The notes beneath the pieces are model-generated. The model saw nothing but the letters and a program-made list of their open reading frames with translations. It was not told where the DNA came from and made no database searches. Shown here piece after piece: positions 21,412-29,804 of a stretch of DNA of 35,806 nucleotides (the first letter of the stretch is position 1; every line of letters starts with the position of its first letter). The translations under genes were made by a program, and so were the position numbers. The stretch is from HGM04593 sp964458275 (GTDB lineage Bacteria; Bacteroidota; Bacteroidia; Bacteroidales; Bacteroidaceae): positions 1 through 35,806 of the forward strand of contig CAYWIE010000022.1 in assembly GCA_964458275.1 (NCBI GenBank). Reading direction: 5' to 3'.

Positions 21412-24400
21412 TTATTTTACAAAGACCTTTCGATTGTTCTTTATGTAAATTCCACTGCGGGGTGCCTCGACGGGTTGCCCTGAGAGATTGTAGTATGTAT
21501 CACCATCGGGGTCTGTGTATTCGGGTGCATCGATATTGGTGATTATCAGCTCCTCGATGCTCTCCAACCAGTCGGTGATGTCTTCCACTATCTGGTCGTG
21601 GTAGGCATAGGAGGCGCTGAATCCGAAGCCGTGTCCGCCTGTGGGGAAGTTCTTTGTACGTACAGGGACGCCCTTGCTTCTGAGCGCAGAGGCGTAGGTT
21701 GTGCTGTTGCGTGGGGATACTATGCCGTCGTTGTCTGCCCAGCAGATGTAGGCGGCAGGTGTTGTCTCGCTCACCTGTTTCTCGTTGCTGTACAGTTTTA
21801 CAAGTGCCGGAGCGGGGTTTGTTCCGATAAGGTTCTCGCGCGAACCGGCGTGTGTGTATGAGGCGTCCATTGTGATTACGGGATAGAACAGTATCTGGAA
21901 GATGGGACGCTCCTCGCCGCTTGTATGCGTGGCTACAGTGGAGGCAAGATGACCGCCGGCGCTGGAGCCTATTACTCCTATCTGTCCTGTGGTAACATGA
22001 TGTTCTTCTCCATTCTCGCGAAGATAGCTCATAGCCTCGCGTGCCTGTTTGAGAGGAGCGCCGTGCGAGGTGGGAGGAGTGGTGTAGTTGAGCACTGCCG
22101 CTGTGTAGCCGAGCTTGTTGAGGAAGGGTGCCCAGTCGGAGCCTTCGTAGCCGCTTGCAACAAAGGCGTAGCCGCCACCGGGGATTACAAGGACTGCCCT
22201 GCCGTTGGACTTCTCGGCTGAGGAGTTGAATATCTTGATAGATGCTCCTGAGGGCAATTTTACTGTTTTTATGGGCATGGAGCCAACATCGCTTACCGTA
22301 AATATGCTGCCGACGTCGGTAGTGCTGTGCCAATAGCCCAGATGTCCGCCTGCTCCGCCATATTCATTGATGTATTTGCCGTCCTCTTTGTTTGCCAGCA
22401 GGAAGCCGTTGGGTGTTTCAAGTATGTTCCACGAATATTCGGTGTTGGCAAGGATTGCCTTGTCCCCTACTTTGGCAAGCGTCTTTGTCGTGTCGCTGCG
22501 GTTGTATATGGTTATTCCATTATAGGGGTCGCCTTTGAATGCCCACTGGTATGCTTTGAGCGATGCCTGTTCTTTTGTTGTCTGGGTGTTGCATTTGTAG
22601 CCGTTGCTCGCTGTTACGTAGTCCTCGCCTCCGCGCAGTGCAAGGTTGTACCAATATGCGTTGTTAAGGTCGGCAGTGATTTTGAACGGGAACTCCCATG
22701 TGGCTGTTATGCGCACGACATTCTCCTTGCCTTTCTCTAACGTTACGGGTGTGGCAATGCTGTATTGTGTGTAGGCGCGTTCCTTGACGTCTGCAGGAAT
22801 TTCGCTTATTATGTCGCCGGCCTGTCCTGTGCCTGTTGTCTCTTCGAGCAGGTTTCCGTCGGCATCTTCTATGCGGTAGGTTACGGTGAGCTGGTTAGCG
22901 AAGTATTCTTCCAGCATCTGCACTGCTTCGGTGGCGTCGAAGCTGCCTGTCTCCACAATGGCTACCTGGTTGCCTGCGTCGCAATAGTTCCATGTGTTGA
23001 GAACGACGCCTTTCTCTGTGCTTGACGCTACGTTGGCTATGTATCCGAGCGATGTGAGGCAGTAGGGGTAATTGGCATTGACGCCTGTGTATTGCACTTT
23101 GAACGGTTCGATTTCTGTGTCGGTCAGCAGTATGTTGCTCCATCCGTTGGAATCGGTTACGGGGTCGCGGTAGAGGAATTTCTTGCCGTTTATGCTGTAT
23201 ATGTACAGTTGTCCTTTGTATGTGATGAAGGCAAATTCGCCCTTTGTGGCTCCTATGTTTGTCTTTACGGTGTTTGTTACTGCTCCGTTCTTTGCTCCGT
23301 AGTAGCCGCGAGGTGTTGCTATGGTATATTTCTTGTCGTTGGAGGGAGTGAAGAACTTCCAGTCGGCAAGAGGCTTCTCAATGGCTATGCTGTCGCCGGC
23401 AATAATTTCCAAGAGGCTTCTTGACCATACTTCGGCAAGGCGCTTTGCGCCGTTTGCGTTGGGGTGGAGATAGAAGGTGCCCGAATTTCCGCTTTCTGCT
23501 GCAAAAAGCACTTTGTTGTCCTCGAAGTAGTTCCACACTTCGCGGTTGCCGGCTGTTACTTGTCCGTACTCCTCGGCTATGGCATCGATAATGGGGTAGT
23601 AGCTGTACAGACGGTCGAGTCCCTCTTGCAGGTATGTGGCTCCGTTGTGGGTGTTGGGGCTGTACCAGATGGGGTAGTTGAGCAATATCTTGCAAGTGGG
23701 GATTGCATTTATCAGTCCGTCGATTATTGCCTTGATGTTAGCTTTGTATGTGCTTGTGCTTACGGGGGCTCCTTCAGTGCCGCTGCATGCGCTGTCGTTG
23801 GTGCCCAGCATTATGGAGAAGTAGATGAGACCGCCGTTGTTTTTCTGGAAGTTCTTGGCGGCATTGACTGCTCGTGTGAAGTCGTCGCGTCCGGGCATGA
23901 AGCCTAATGTCGTGATGCCTGAGTGTCCGCCGTTGTAGAGGTTGGTGGTTACGCCTGTGGCTGTCTCTATGAGCGAGCGGCACACAGCAGGGGGTGCCTC
24001 TGTTGCGGGATTGCCGAGTCCTGCACCGTAGGTGATGCTGTTGCCTATGAACAGCAGGTTGATGTTGTCTTTGGGGTCTATTGGTGTGGGTGCCTCTTTC
24101 ACTGCGTTATACACTTGGAAGCGACCCAGACATACGAAGGGGTTGCCGTTGGTGTCGTAACGGCTGCTGTTTGCGGCGTTCATTGTCTTCTTGACTACGA
24201 AGCGCAGACAGGTGTATTCTGCGCCGAGTGCAATGCGGGGAGAGGTGTAGCGGTCGGGCGAGAATGCGCTGAAGTCGTTCTGCATCTCTTTCAGGTGCTC
24301 TACCTCTGTCCATTCGCCGTCGGGATTGTTTGTGGCTTGTATTACTATTTCTGTGGGGGTGTCGCCGGTTAATGACCATGTGGAGCCTATCATTGTGAAA

Positions 24401-24774
24401 ATGATATCTGTCTGAGGTTTGTCGAACTGCACTTGCAGGTATGTGTCGGTGCCGGCAGGCGGTACGGCAGGGTTGCCCCACGATGTGTGCCAGATGTATT
24501 GGTTGGTTCCTACTCCGTCGCTTTCGGGGCGCAGAAGGTTGGATGCCGGGAAGCCTGTCTGTGTGTTGTTGGCGCTTATTTGCGCGGCTTTTGTGAGCAG
24601 TGCGTCGCCTTTTACCCATATTGAGTCTTCACCGGGATAGTCTATGTTGCTGCCACCGTCGGTGATGTTGCTGCACTTGTCTGTCGAGGGGACGTGTGCA
24701 TCTGCCTTTGCACAGTACAGCGAGCTTGCAAACAGCAGGGTTAATGTCAAGATAATGGATGTCAGATTTTTCAT
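21412..24774 (-). CDS. Dual-domain secreted esterase (SGNH plus alpha/beta hydrolase)
   Basis: A 1120-residue exported protein. The signal peptide is LTSIILTLTLLFASSLYCA. Residues about 60-210 look like a discoidin/CBM32-type carbohydrate-binding domain. Residues about 230-460 form an SGNH/GDSL esterase: LFIGNSITYG near 238 (Ser block), MLGTNDSA near 323 and FYLHPNANG near 435 (catalytic Asp/His block). A middle region (about 480-850) has lectin-like repeats. Residues about 860-1080 are an alpha/beta hydrolase: LVIPGGGYAFVASGYEG (oxyanion hole), GSSAGGH near 936 (nucleophile Ser), WADNDGIV (Asp) and TGGHGFG near 1045 (His). Both triads look intact. The C-terminus (YYNLSGQPVEAP...GIYIKNNRKVFVK) is the same tail type as in the M60-like protein. 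Two-domain sialate O-acetylesterases with similar makeup are known in Bacteroidetes; the substrate here is inferred as acetylated mucin sugars. Confidence 0.85.
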   Translation of the reverse strand: MKNLTSIILTLTLLFASSLYCAKADAHVPSTDKCSNITDGGSNIDYPGEDSIWVKGDALLTKAAQISANNTQTGFPASNLLRPESDGVGTNQYIWHTSWGNPAVPPAGTDTYLQVQFDKPQTDIIFTMIGSTWSLTGDTPTEIVIQATNNPDGEWTEVEHLKEMQNDFSAFSPDRYTSPRIALGAEYTCLRFVVKKTMNAANSSRYDTNGNPFVCLGRFQVYNAVKEAPTPIDPKDNINLLFIGNSITYGAGLGNPATEAPPAVCRSLIETATGVTTNLYNGGHSGITTLGFMPGRDDFTRAVNAAKNFQKNNGGLIYFSIMLGTNDSACSGTEGAPVSTSTYKANIKAIIDGLINAIPTCKILLNYPIWYSPNTHNGATYLQEGLDRLYSYYPIIDAIAEEYGQVTAGNREVWNYFEDNKVLFAAESGNSGTFYLHPNANGAKRLAEVWSRSLLEIIAGDSIAIEKPLADWKFFTPSNDKKYTIATPRGYYGAKNGAVTNTVKTNIGATKGEFAFITYKGQLYIYSINGKKFLYRDPVTDSNGWSNILLTDTEIEPFKVQYTGVNANYPYCLTSLGYIANVASSTEKGVVLNTWNYCDAGNQVAIVETGSFDATEAVQMLEEYFANQLTVTYRIEDADGNLLEETTGTGQAGDIISEIPADVKERAYTQYSIATPVTLEKGKENVVRITATWEFPFKITADLNNAYWYNLALRGGEDYVTASNGYKCNTQTTKEQASLKAYQWAFKGDPYNGITIYNRSDTTKTLAKVGDKAILANTEYSWNILETPNGFLLANKEDGKYINEYGGAGGHLGYWHSTTDVGSIFTVSDVGSMPIKTVKLPSGASIKIFNSSAEKSNGRAVLVIPGGGYAFVASGYEGSDWAPFLNKLGYTAAVLNYTTPPTSHGAPLKQAREAMSYLRENGEEHHVTTGQIGVIGSSAGGHLASTVATHTSGEERPIFQILFYPVITMDASYTHAGSRENLIGTNPAPALVKLYSNEKQVSETTPAAYICWADNDGIVSPRNSTTYASALRSKGVPVRTKNFPTGGHGFGFSASYAYHDQIVEDITDWLESIEELIITNIDAPEYTDPDGDTYYNLSGQPVEAPRSGIYIKNNRKVFVK

Positions 24775-24951
24775 AATATTGTTGTCTTCTGTTTAATCCT
24801 GCAATATTTGTAAATTATTTTGACTTTTGCAAAAAATAGTTCGGGAATTATTGGAATGCCGGTATGTTTTCCTATTAAAACCCAATCTTCAATAATGCAT
24901 TTTTCGGCATATGGTGCGTTTTCCGTTTTCGGCAGCAACGAAAAGAAAAAG

Positions 24952-24997
24952 TTCGTCCTCTATCCGTTCAAGTTATTGAAATTGGATAGAGGACGAA
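24952..24997 (-). terminator. Terminator of the five-gene glycan operon
   Basis: Arms 24952-24965 and 24984-24997 form a perfect 14-bp stem (GGATAGAGGACGAA) with an 18-nt loop. On the minus strand it is followed by CTTTTTCTTTTC. It lies 46 nt after the last stop. Confidence 0.85.
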
Positions 24998-25042
24998 TAT
25001 TTAAGTGAGGTTCTATGTTCCCTCTTGCTTTAGAAACCTTTC

Positions 25043-26512
25043 TTACTTGATGCCAAGGTCTTCAATTTCCCAGTCGTCGCTGCGGAAAGAGGGGAGGGGA
25101 AGACCGAGCAGTGTCTTCACATTAGCATCGAAAGAATAGTTCTGATAAGCATAGCGAACAGCTACGGGTTCGGGAACAGAGTCTGACCACACTTCGATGG
25201 TGTTCCTGCACCATACATGGTTTGCCTGTGCGGGATAGAACTTCTTGTCGGCACCGGCTACTTCGAAGCCTTTGGCGCGTTCGCGTGCGTTGAAGCAATC
25301 CTGCTGTGTGGGGTCTGCTACATCGAAGTTGTTGGCGCGTGTCATGTTGGAAAAACTCAGGATAAGCTTGTTGCCCTTCTTCTCGAACGATTTGAAGCGG
25401 GGATATTTCGCGGGAAGTCCCTCGATGCCGTAGTCGTTTGTAAGAGCAAGATTTGCCAGACGTTGGCCAACTTTGTCCTTTGCGGCGGGGTGTATGAGCC
25501 CAAAATCGCCAATGTCTGTGGTGCAGGCAATGTCGCAATTCTCCACCTCGTCGGCAATCTTCCACTGCTCGTCCACGAATACAGCTGTTCCGCGCAGTTT
25601 GTGACCTTCGTAGCAGTAGGGTGCAATCTGTGCGAAGTAGAAAGGCATCTTGTCGTTGCCCCAGTCCTTGCGCCATGCTTTAATCATGGCTGTCTGCAAT
25701 TTTGCATAGTCGAACCAATTGTAACGGTTTGCGCAGCCTTGGTACCAGATGAATCCTTTGGCCGTGAATTTGCTGATGGGGTGTATCATGCCGTTGTAGA
25801 GTACATTGTTGGTGTTTGGACCGCGATATTTCTTGTCGTAATCTTTATTGCGGTCCTGCACTCCGTCGAGACTCTCTTTGCTCATCCATGCCTCGATGCG
25901 TGTACCGCCCCAGTTGGCTGTGATAAGACCTACGGGAACTTTAAGAATCTTCTGAAGTTCCTTGCCGAAGAAGTAGGCTGCTGCACTGAAAGTGCGCACA
26001 GTCATGGGAGACGATTCGCGCCACATTGTGTCGCAGTCCTCTTTCAGGGTATTCGATGTGCAACGGGGAACGGTGAACATGCGGATGTCTGAATATTTGT
26101 AAGCCTCCTTTATGTGCTCCATAGCGCCATCGACTGGCTGGTACATGTAGCCGCCGACAGGCATTTCCATATTTGACTGGCCGCTGCACACCCACACCTC
26201 GCCTAAGAGGATGTTTGTCAGTTCGGTCTTTTCGCCATCGTCGAAAGTAAGTGTGTAGGGACCGCCAGCGTCGGTTGTGGGGATTGTTGTTGCCCACTTG
26301 CCGTTCTCATCTGCCTTTGCACTGAATTTTTCTTTTGTCCAAGATGCTGTGATTTTTACTTTTTTGTTAGCCTCGGCTGTTCCCCACAGGTTGACATCGG
26401 TGTTACGCTGCAACACCATATTGCTGCCTATCACAGTGGGGAGATTCACTTTTGCCTGTGCCACGCTAAATACACAAGCAAGCGCCGCTGCAAGAAATGA
26501 TATTCTTTTCAT
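25043..26512 (-). CDS. Sialate O-acetylesterase, copy 2 (downstream)
   Basis: A 489-residue secreted SASA-family esterase expected to remove O-acetyl groups from sialic acids or related sugars. The signal peptide is MKRISFLAAALACVFSVAQA. The N-terminal beta domain (VIGSNMVLQRNTDVNLWG, about 27-95) is followed by the catalytic block VWVCSGQSNMEMPVGG near 108, where Ser is the nucleophile, by ITANWGGTRIEAWM, and by DIGDFGLIHPAAKDKVGQRL near 335, which supplies Asp/His. It is the last gene of the operon, 17 nt after its paralogue, which has the same length and clear similarity over its full span, so the pair is a tandem duplication. Confidence 0.9.
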   Translation of the reverse strand: MKRISFLAAALACVFSVAQAKVNLPTVIGSNMVLQRNTDVNLWGTAEANKKVKITASWTKEKFSAKADENGKWATTIPTTDAGGPYTLTFDDGEKTELTNILLGEVWVCSGQSNMEMPVGGYMYQPVDGAMEHIKEAYKYSDIRMFTVPRCTSNTLKEDCDTMWRESSPMTVRTFSAAAYFFGKELQKILKVPVGLITANWGGTRIEAWMSKESLDGVQDRNKDYDKKYRGPNTNNVLYNGMIHPISKFTAKGFIWYQGCANRYNWFDYAKLQTAMIKAWRKDWGNDKMPFYFAQIAPYCYEGHKLRGTAVFVDEQWKIADEVENCDIACTTDIGDFGLIHPAAKDKVGQRLANLALTNDYGIEGLPAKYPRFKSFEKKGNKLILSFSNMTRANNFDVADPTQQDCFNARERAKGFEVAGADKKFYPAQANHVWCRNTIEVWSDSVPEPVAVRYAYQNYSFDANVKTLLGLPLPSFRSDDWEIEDLGIK

Positions 26513-26529
26513 GACTTTTTCCTTATATA

Positions 26530-27999
26530 TTATTTTATTTCTTCGTCTTTAATTTCCCATTGGTCGCTGCGGAACGAGGGCAGTGCCTGACCCAACTGTG
26601 TGCGTACATTAGCCTCGCCGGGATAGTTGCAGTAGGCGTAACGGACAGCAACGGGATTGGGAACAGAGTCCGACCATACTTCTATTATATTGCTCCACCA
26701 ACGGTGATTGCCTTTTGCGGAGTAGAATTTGCCGTCCTCGCCGGCAACCTCGAAGCCTTTTGCCTGTTCACGACCATAGAAACAGCTGGACATGCGGTAG
26801 TCGAGGGGGTCGGTAGTATAAGGGGGTGCAATGTTCTTGAAGTGGAGTTCGAGCTTATTGCCCTTTGCTATGAAGTAGTTGAAGCGGGGAGCCTTTGAGG
26901 GCAATCCCTTGATGCCGTAGTCGTTGTCGAGCGCGAGCATGGCGAGACGCCAAGCCACTCTTTTCTTTTTCAGCGGGTGTATGTGGCTGTAGTCGCCTGC
27001 ATCCTGTGTACATGCAATATCGCAGTTCTCTATAAGGTCGGCGGCTTTATACTGCTGGTCGATGAAAATTGCATTGAGGCGTTTTGCGGGACCTTCGTAG
27101 CAGTAGGGTGCAATCTGTGTGATGTAGAAAGGCATCTTGTCGTTGCCCCAGTCCTTGCGCCACAGTGCAACCTGTGCCTCTTGCAGTTTTACATAATCGT
27201 ACCAGTTGTGTCGGTTCGACTCGCCCTGATACCAGATGAATCCTTTGGCTGTGAAGTTGCTGATGGGACGTATCATGCCGTTGTAGAGTACGCTCGGCAC
27301 GTTGGCTCCTTTGCGTCGTGCGTCGTATGAGGTGTCGCGACCATCGATGGCTGCGAGGCTCTCGCGGCTCATCCATGCCTCGATGATTGTTCCTCCCCAG
27401 TTGGATGTTACAATGCCTATGGGCACGTCGAGCATCTTGTTGAGCTCTTTTGCGAAGAGGTAGGCAATGGCACTGAATGTGCGTACTGTCATTGGGTTCG
27501 ATGTGCGCCAGATGGTGTCGCAGTCCTCTTGGGGTGTCTCCGAGATGCAGCGGGGCACGGTGAACATTCTGATGTTGGGGTAGTCGTATGCCTCGGCAAT
27601 GTCTTCTTCGACACCGTCGATGGGCTGGTACATGAATCCTCCCACAGGCATCTCCATATTGGATTGTCCGCCAGCTATCCACACTTCGCCCAAGAGGATG
27701 TTTGTCAGTTCGGTCTTTTCGCCATCGTCAAAGGTCATTGTGTAGGGACCTCCTGCATCGGCTGTCGGGATTTTTGCACTCCATTTGCCGTCTTTGTCGG
27801 CTTTTGCGCTGAACTTCTCCTTTGTCCACGATGCAGTGATGGTTACTTTCTTGTCGGGTTCTGCCTCGCCCCACAGATTGACTTCGGTGTTGCGTTGCAG
27901 CACCATGTCGTTGCCGAGGATTGACGGAAGAACGACTTTAGCCTGCACTGTGGTGAACAGGCAGGCTAAAGCTATTAGAAGAAATGATGTTCTTTTCAT
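26530..27999 (-). CDS. Sialate O-acetylesterase, copy 1 (upstream)
   Basis: The paralogue of the next gene, also 489 residues with a signal peptide (SFLLIALACLFTTVQA). The catalytic blocks are VWIAGGQSNMEMPVGGFMY near 108, VTSNWGGTIIEAWMS and DAGDYSHIHPLKKKRVAWRL near 338. The changes CSGQSN to AGGQSN and FGLIHPAAKDKVGQ to YSHIHPLKKKRVAW lie close to the active site, so the two copies may differ in substrate. The gap to the GH110 stop is 13 nt. Confidence 0.9.
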   Translation of the reverse strand: MKRTSFLLIALACLFTTVQAKVVLPSILGNDMVLQRNTEVNLWGEAEPDKKVTITASWTKEKFSAKADKDGKWSAKIPTADAGGPYTMTFDDGEKTELTNILLGEVWIAGGQSNMEMPVGGFMYQPIDGVEEDIAEAYDYPNIRMFTVPRCISETPQEDCDTIWRTSNPMTVRTFSAIAYLFAKELNKMLDVPIGIVTSNWGGTIIEAWMSRESLAAIDGRDTSYDARRKGANVPSVLYNGMIRPISNFTAKGFIWYQGESNRHNWYDYVKLQEAQVALWRKDWGNDKMPFYITQIAPYCYEGPAKRLNAIFIDQQYKAADLIENCDIACTQDAGDYSHIHPLKKKRVAWRLAMLALDNDYGIKGLPSKAPRFNYFIAKGNKLELHFKNIAPPYTTDPLDYRMSSCFYGREQAKGFEVAGEDGKFYSAKGNHRWWSNIIEVWSDSVPNPVAVRYAYCNYPGEANVRTQLGQALPSFRSDQWEIKDEEIK

Positions 28000-28012
28000 T
28001 TTATTTTGTTGA

Positions 28013-29716
28013 TTATTCGATGCTTACGTTGTCGCAATGCTTGATTACGAAGGGGTTCTTCTCTTCGCGTGCATATACGTAGTCTGTGCTCTCCTCAATC
28101 TTGTTGTTGCGGTAGGTGATTCCGTCGAAGCAGCAGAGGTAGAGGATGCGGGGGTCGAATGTGCGGAAGGTGTTGTTCTCCACTACAATATTCTTGTGGT
28201 AGCGGCTCTTCTCCTGCTCGCTGATGCGGCTGTTGTATGCAATGTGTGCATCACCCCATGTCTTGCAGCCATAGAGACAGTTGTCGAATACGTTGTTGCG
28301 CACCTGTACGTTGCGTACGCCTGACTGCTCATACCAATAGCTGCCGTCGCCCTCGAAGAGGATTGACGAACCGGGAACGTGGAAGTAGTTGCCCTCGATG
28401 ATAACCTCGCCGCGTGAACCGATAAGAAGACCGCGTGCACGGTTGTTGGCAAAATGACAGCCCTTGATGAGTACATCGGGGTACTGGTCGTCGCATGCGA
28501 TGGGGTCTTTTATCTGTATCTCTTCGGGAAGGTCCTCTGTGAATGTAATCTCGGCAAGCTCGCTGTTGATTTTTCTGATTGATTTTACAGTGCGGTGAGC
28601 ATATGTCATCATGGTCTTGTGGTTGGCAATCTCCATGTTCATGCCGGGACGAACGAAGTCTTTGCCGTAGTTGTACCATACAAGGATGGTGTTGTCATTC
28701 ACAATCTCGCGTGTCATGGCATACCAGCCGTGGATGTTTGTAGCATCGTCCTTCTGGTTGGTGAACTTGCAGTCGAGCATGCGGAGATAACCGCCGCAGT
28801 TGATGAAGTGTGTAGCATCGGCTGTTGCGCTGATGATGCGATTGCTGCCGGGTGTGGGGACAACGTTTACCTTGTTAAGTTCGATGTCTCTCACGCGCTG
28901 TACGATGAATCCCATTCCGCCGCAGTGGTAGAGGTTTACGTTCTTTACAAGCACTGTGTTGCACTCGTCGAATGTGAATCCGGGATTTGAGCGGCGTGCC
29001 GCACCGAATGCCATGATGTTGCCCACTGTACCTGTGAGGTCCTTGAGGAAAATCTTGAAGTTGCCGTTGGGAAGAGCCTCAGCCTGCAAGCCGCTCCACA
29101 ACCAGTAGTCGTGAACGTAGTATGCAACCTCTTTCTTCTTGCCGTCGAACTCAAGAAGGCTGCCGTAGGGGTAGGTGATGTTGTTCTTGTCGCGTATGCG
29201 GAGAATGCCGCTCTGAATGTCTACCTTGTAGCTCTCAGGGAATTTGAGCTCCAGCCATCCGTCGCCCACAGCCATAATCTCGCCTTGTGAGTTGAATGTG
29301 TGTGTAAAGTCGATGTTGAGGTCCTTGATGGTGATGTTGTTTGAGTTCTCAACATTGAAGGGAGAGATGAAGCCTGTGAAGAGAAGCGTTGTTCCGTTAC
29401 CCTCGATTGTGAGTCCGTCGGTGTTCTCTATGTTTATCGCGATACGTTTCTTTCCCTCTGAGTTGTTGCTGATGTACTGGTATCTTTCGAAGCAGTATTT
29501 GTCTTTGATAAGCAGTGTGTCGCCGGGGAATACAAGAGTGCTGTTCTTGTATTTGAGACACTCTTCCAGGGCGAGACGTATGCCGGGATAGGCATCGTCC
29601 TTCATGTCCTCTGTGATGTAGTCCTTTACATATACAGTCTTTCCTTCGGGTGCAGAAGAGCAGGCTGCCACTGCCACCATAGCCGCGAGGGCAAACAGTT
29701 TGAATAATTTCTTCAT
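28013..29716 (-). CDS. GH110 alpha-1,3-galactosidase lipoprotein
   Basis: A 567-residue lipoprotein (lipobox VAAC at 16-19, so anchored in a membrane) with a right-handed beta-helix. The GH110 signature is visible: GMGFIVQRVRDIELNKVNVV, TADATHFINCGGYLRMLDC and FTNQKDDATNIHGWY near 315-330, where the Asp residues are likely catalytic. GH110 enzymes remove terminal alpha-1,3-galactose, some of them from blood group B or linear B structures. Whether this member is of the GalA/GlaA or GlaB type cannot be told here. It follows the six-hairpin gene by 88 nt that contain a 15-bp hairpin. Confidence 0.87.
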   Translation of the reverse strand: MKKLFKLFALAAMVAVAACSSAPEGKTVYVKDYITEDMKDDAYPGIRLALEECLKYKNSTLVFPGDTLLIKDKYCFERYQYISNNSEGKKRIAINIENTDGLTIEGNGTTLLFTGFISPFNVENSNNITIKDLNIDFTHTFNSQGEIMAVGDGWLELKFPESYKVDIQSGILRIRDKNNITYPYGSLLEFDGKKKEVAYYVHDYWLWSGLQAEALPNGNFKIFLKDLTGTVGNIMAFGAARRSNPGFTFDECNTVLVKNVNLYHCGGMGFIVQRVRDIELNKVNVVPTPGSNRIISATADATHFINCGGYLRMLDCKFTNQKDDATNIHGWYAMTREIVNDNTILVWYNYGKDFVRPGMNMEIANHKTMMTYAHRTVKSIRKINSELAEITFTEDLPEEIQIKDPIACDDQYPDVLIKGCHFANNRARGLLIGSRGEVIIEGNYFHVPGSSILFEGDGSYWYEQSGVRNVQVRNNVFDNCLYGCKTWGDAHIAYNSRISEQEKSRYHKNIVVENNTFRTFDPRILYLCCFDGITYRNNKIEESTDYVYAREEKNPFVIKHCDNVSIE

Positions 29717-29746
29717 ATATCGTGTATGTTTTTGTTGTTAAATCCA

Positions 29747-29786
29747 ATTCTCCTGCTATGCTCGTTGATGGGCATAGCAGGAGAAT
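29747..29786 (-). terminator. Hairpin inside the glycan operon
   Basis: Perfect 15-nt arms 29747-29761 and 29772-29786 (ATTCTCCTGCTATGC) with a 10-nt loop lie between the 680-residue gene and the GH110 gene. No U-run follows on the minus strand and no promoter is evident after it, so it may be a 3' stabilising or partial termination stem. Confidence 0.6.
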
Positions 29787-29804
29787 ATATGAGAGAGAAT
29801 ATTA

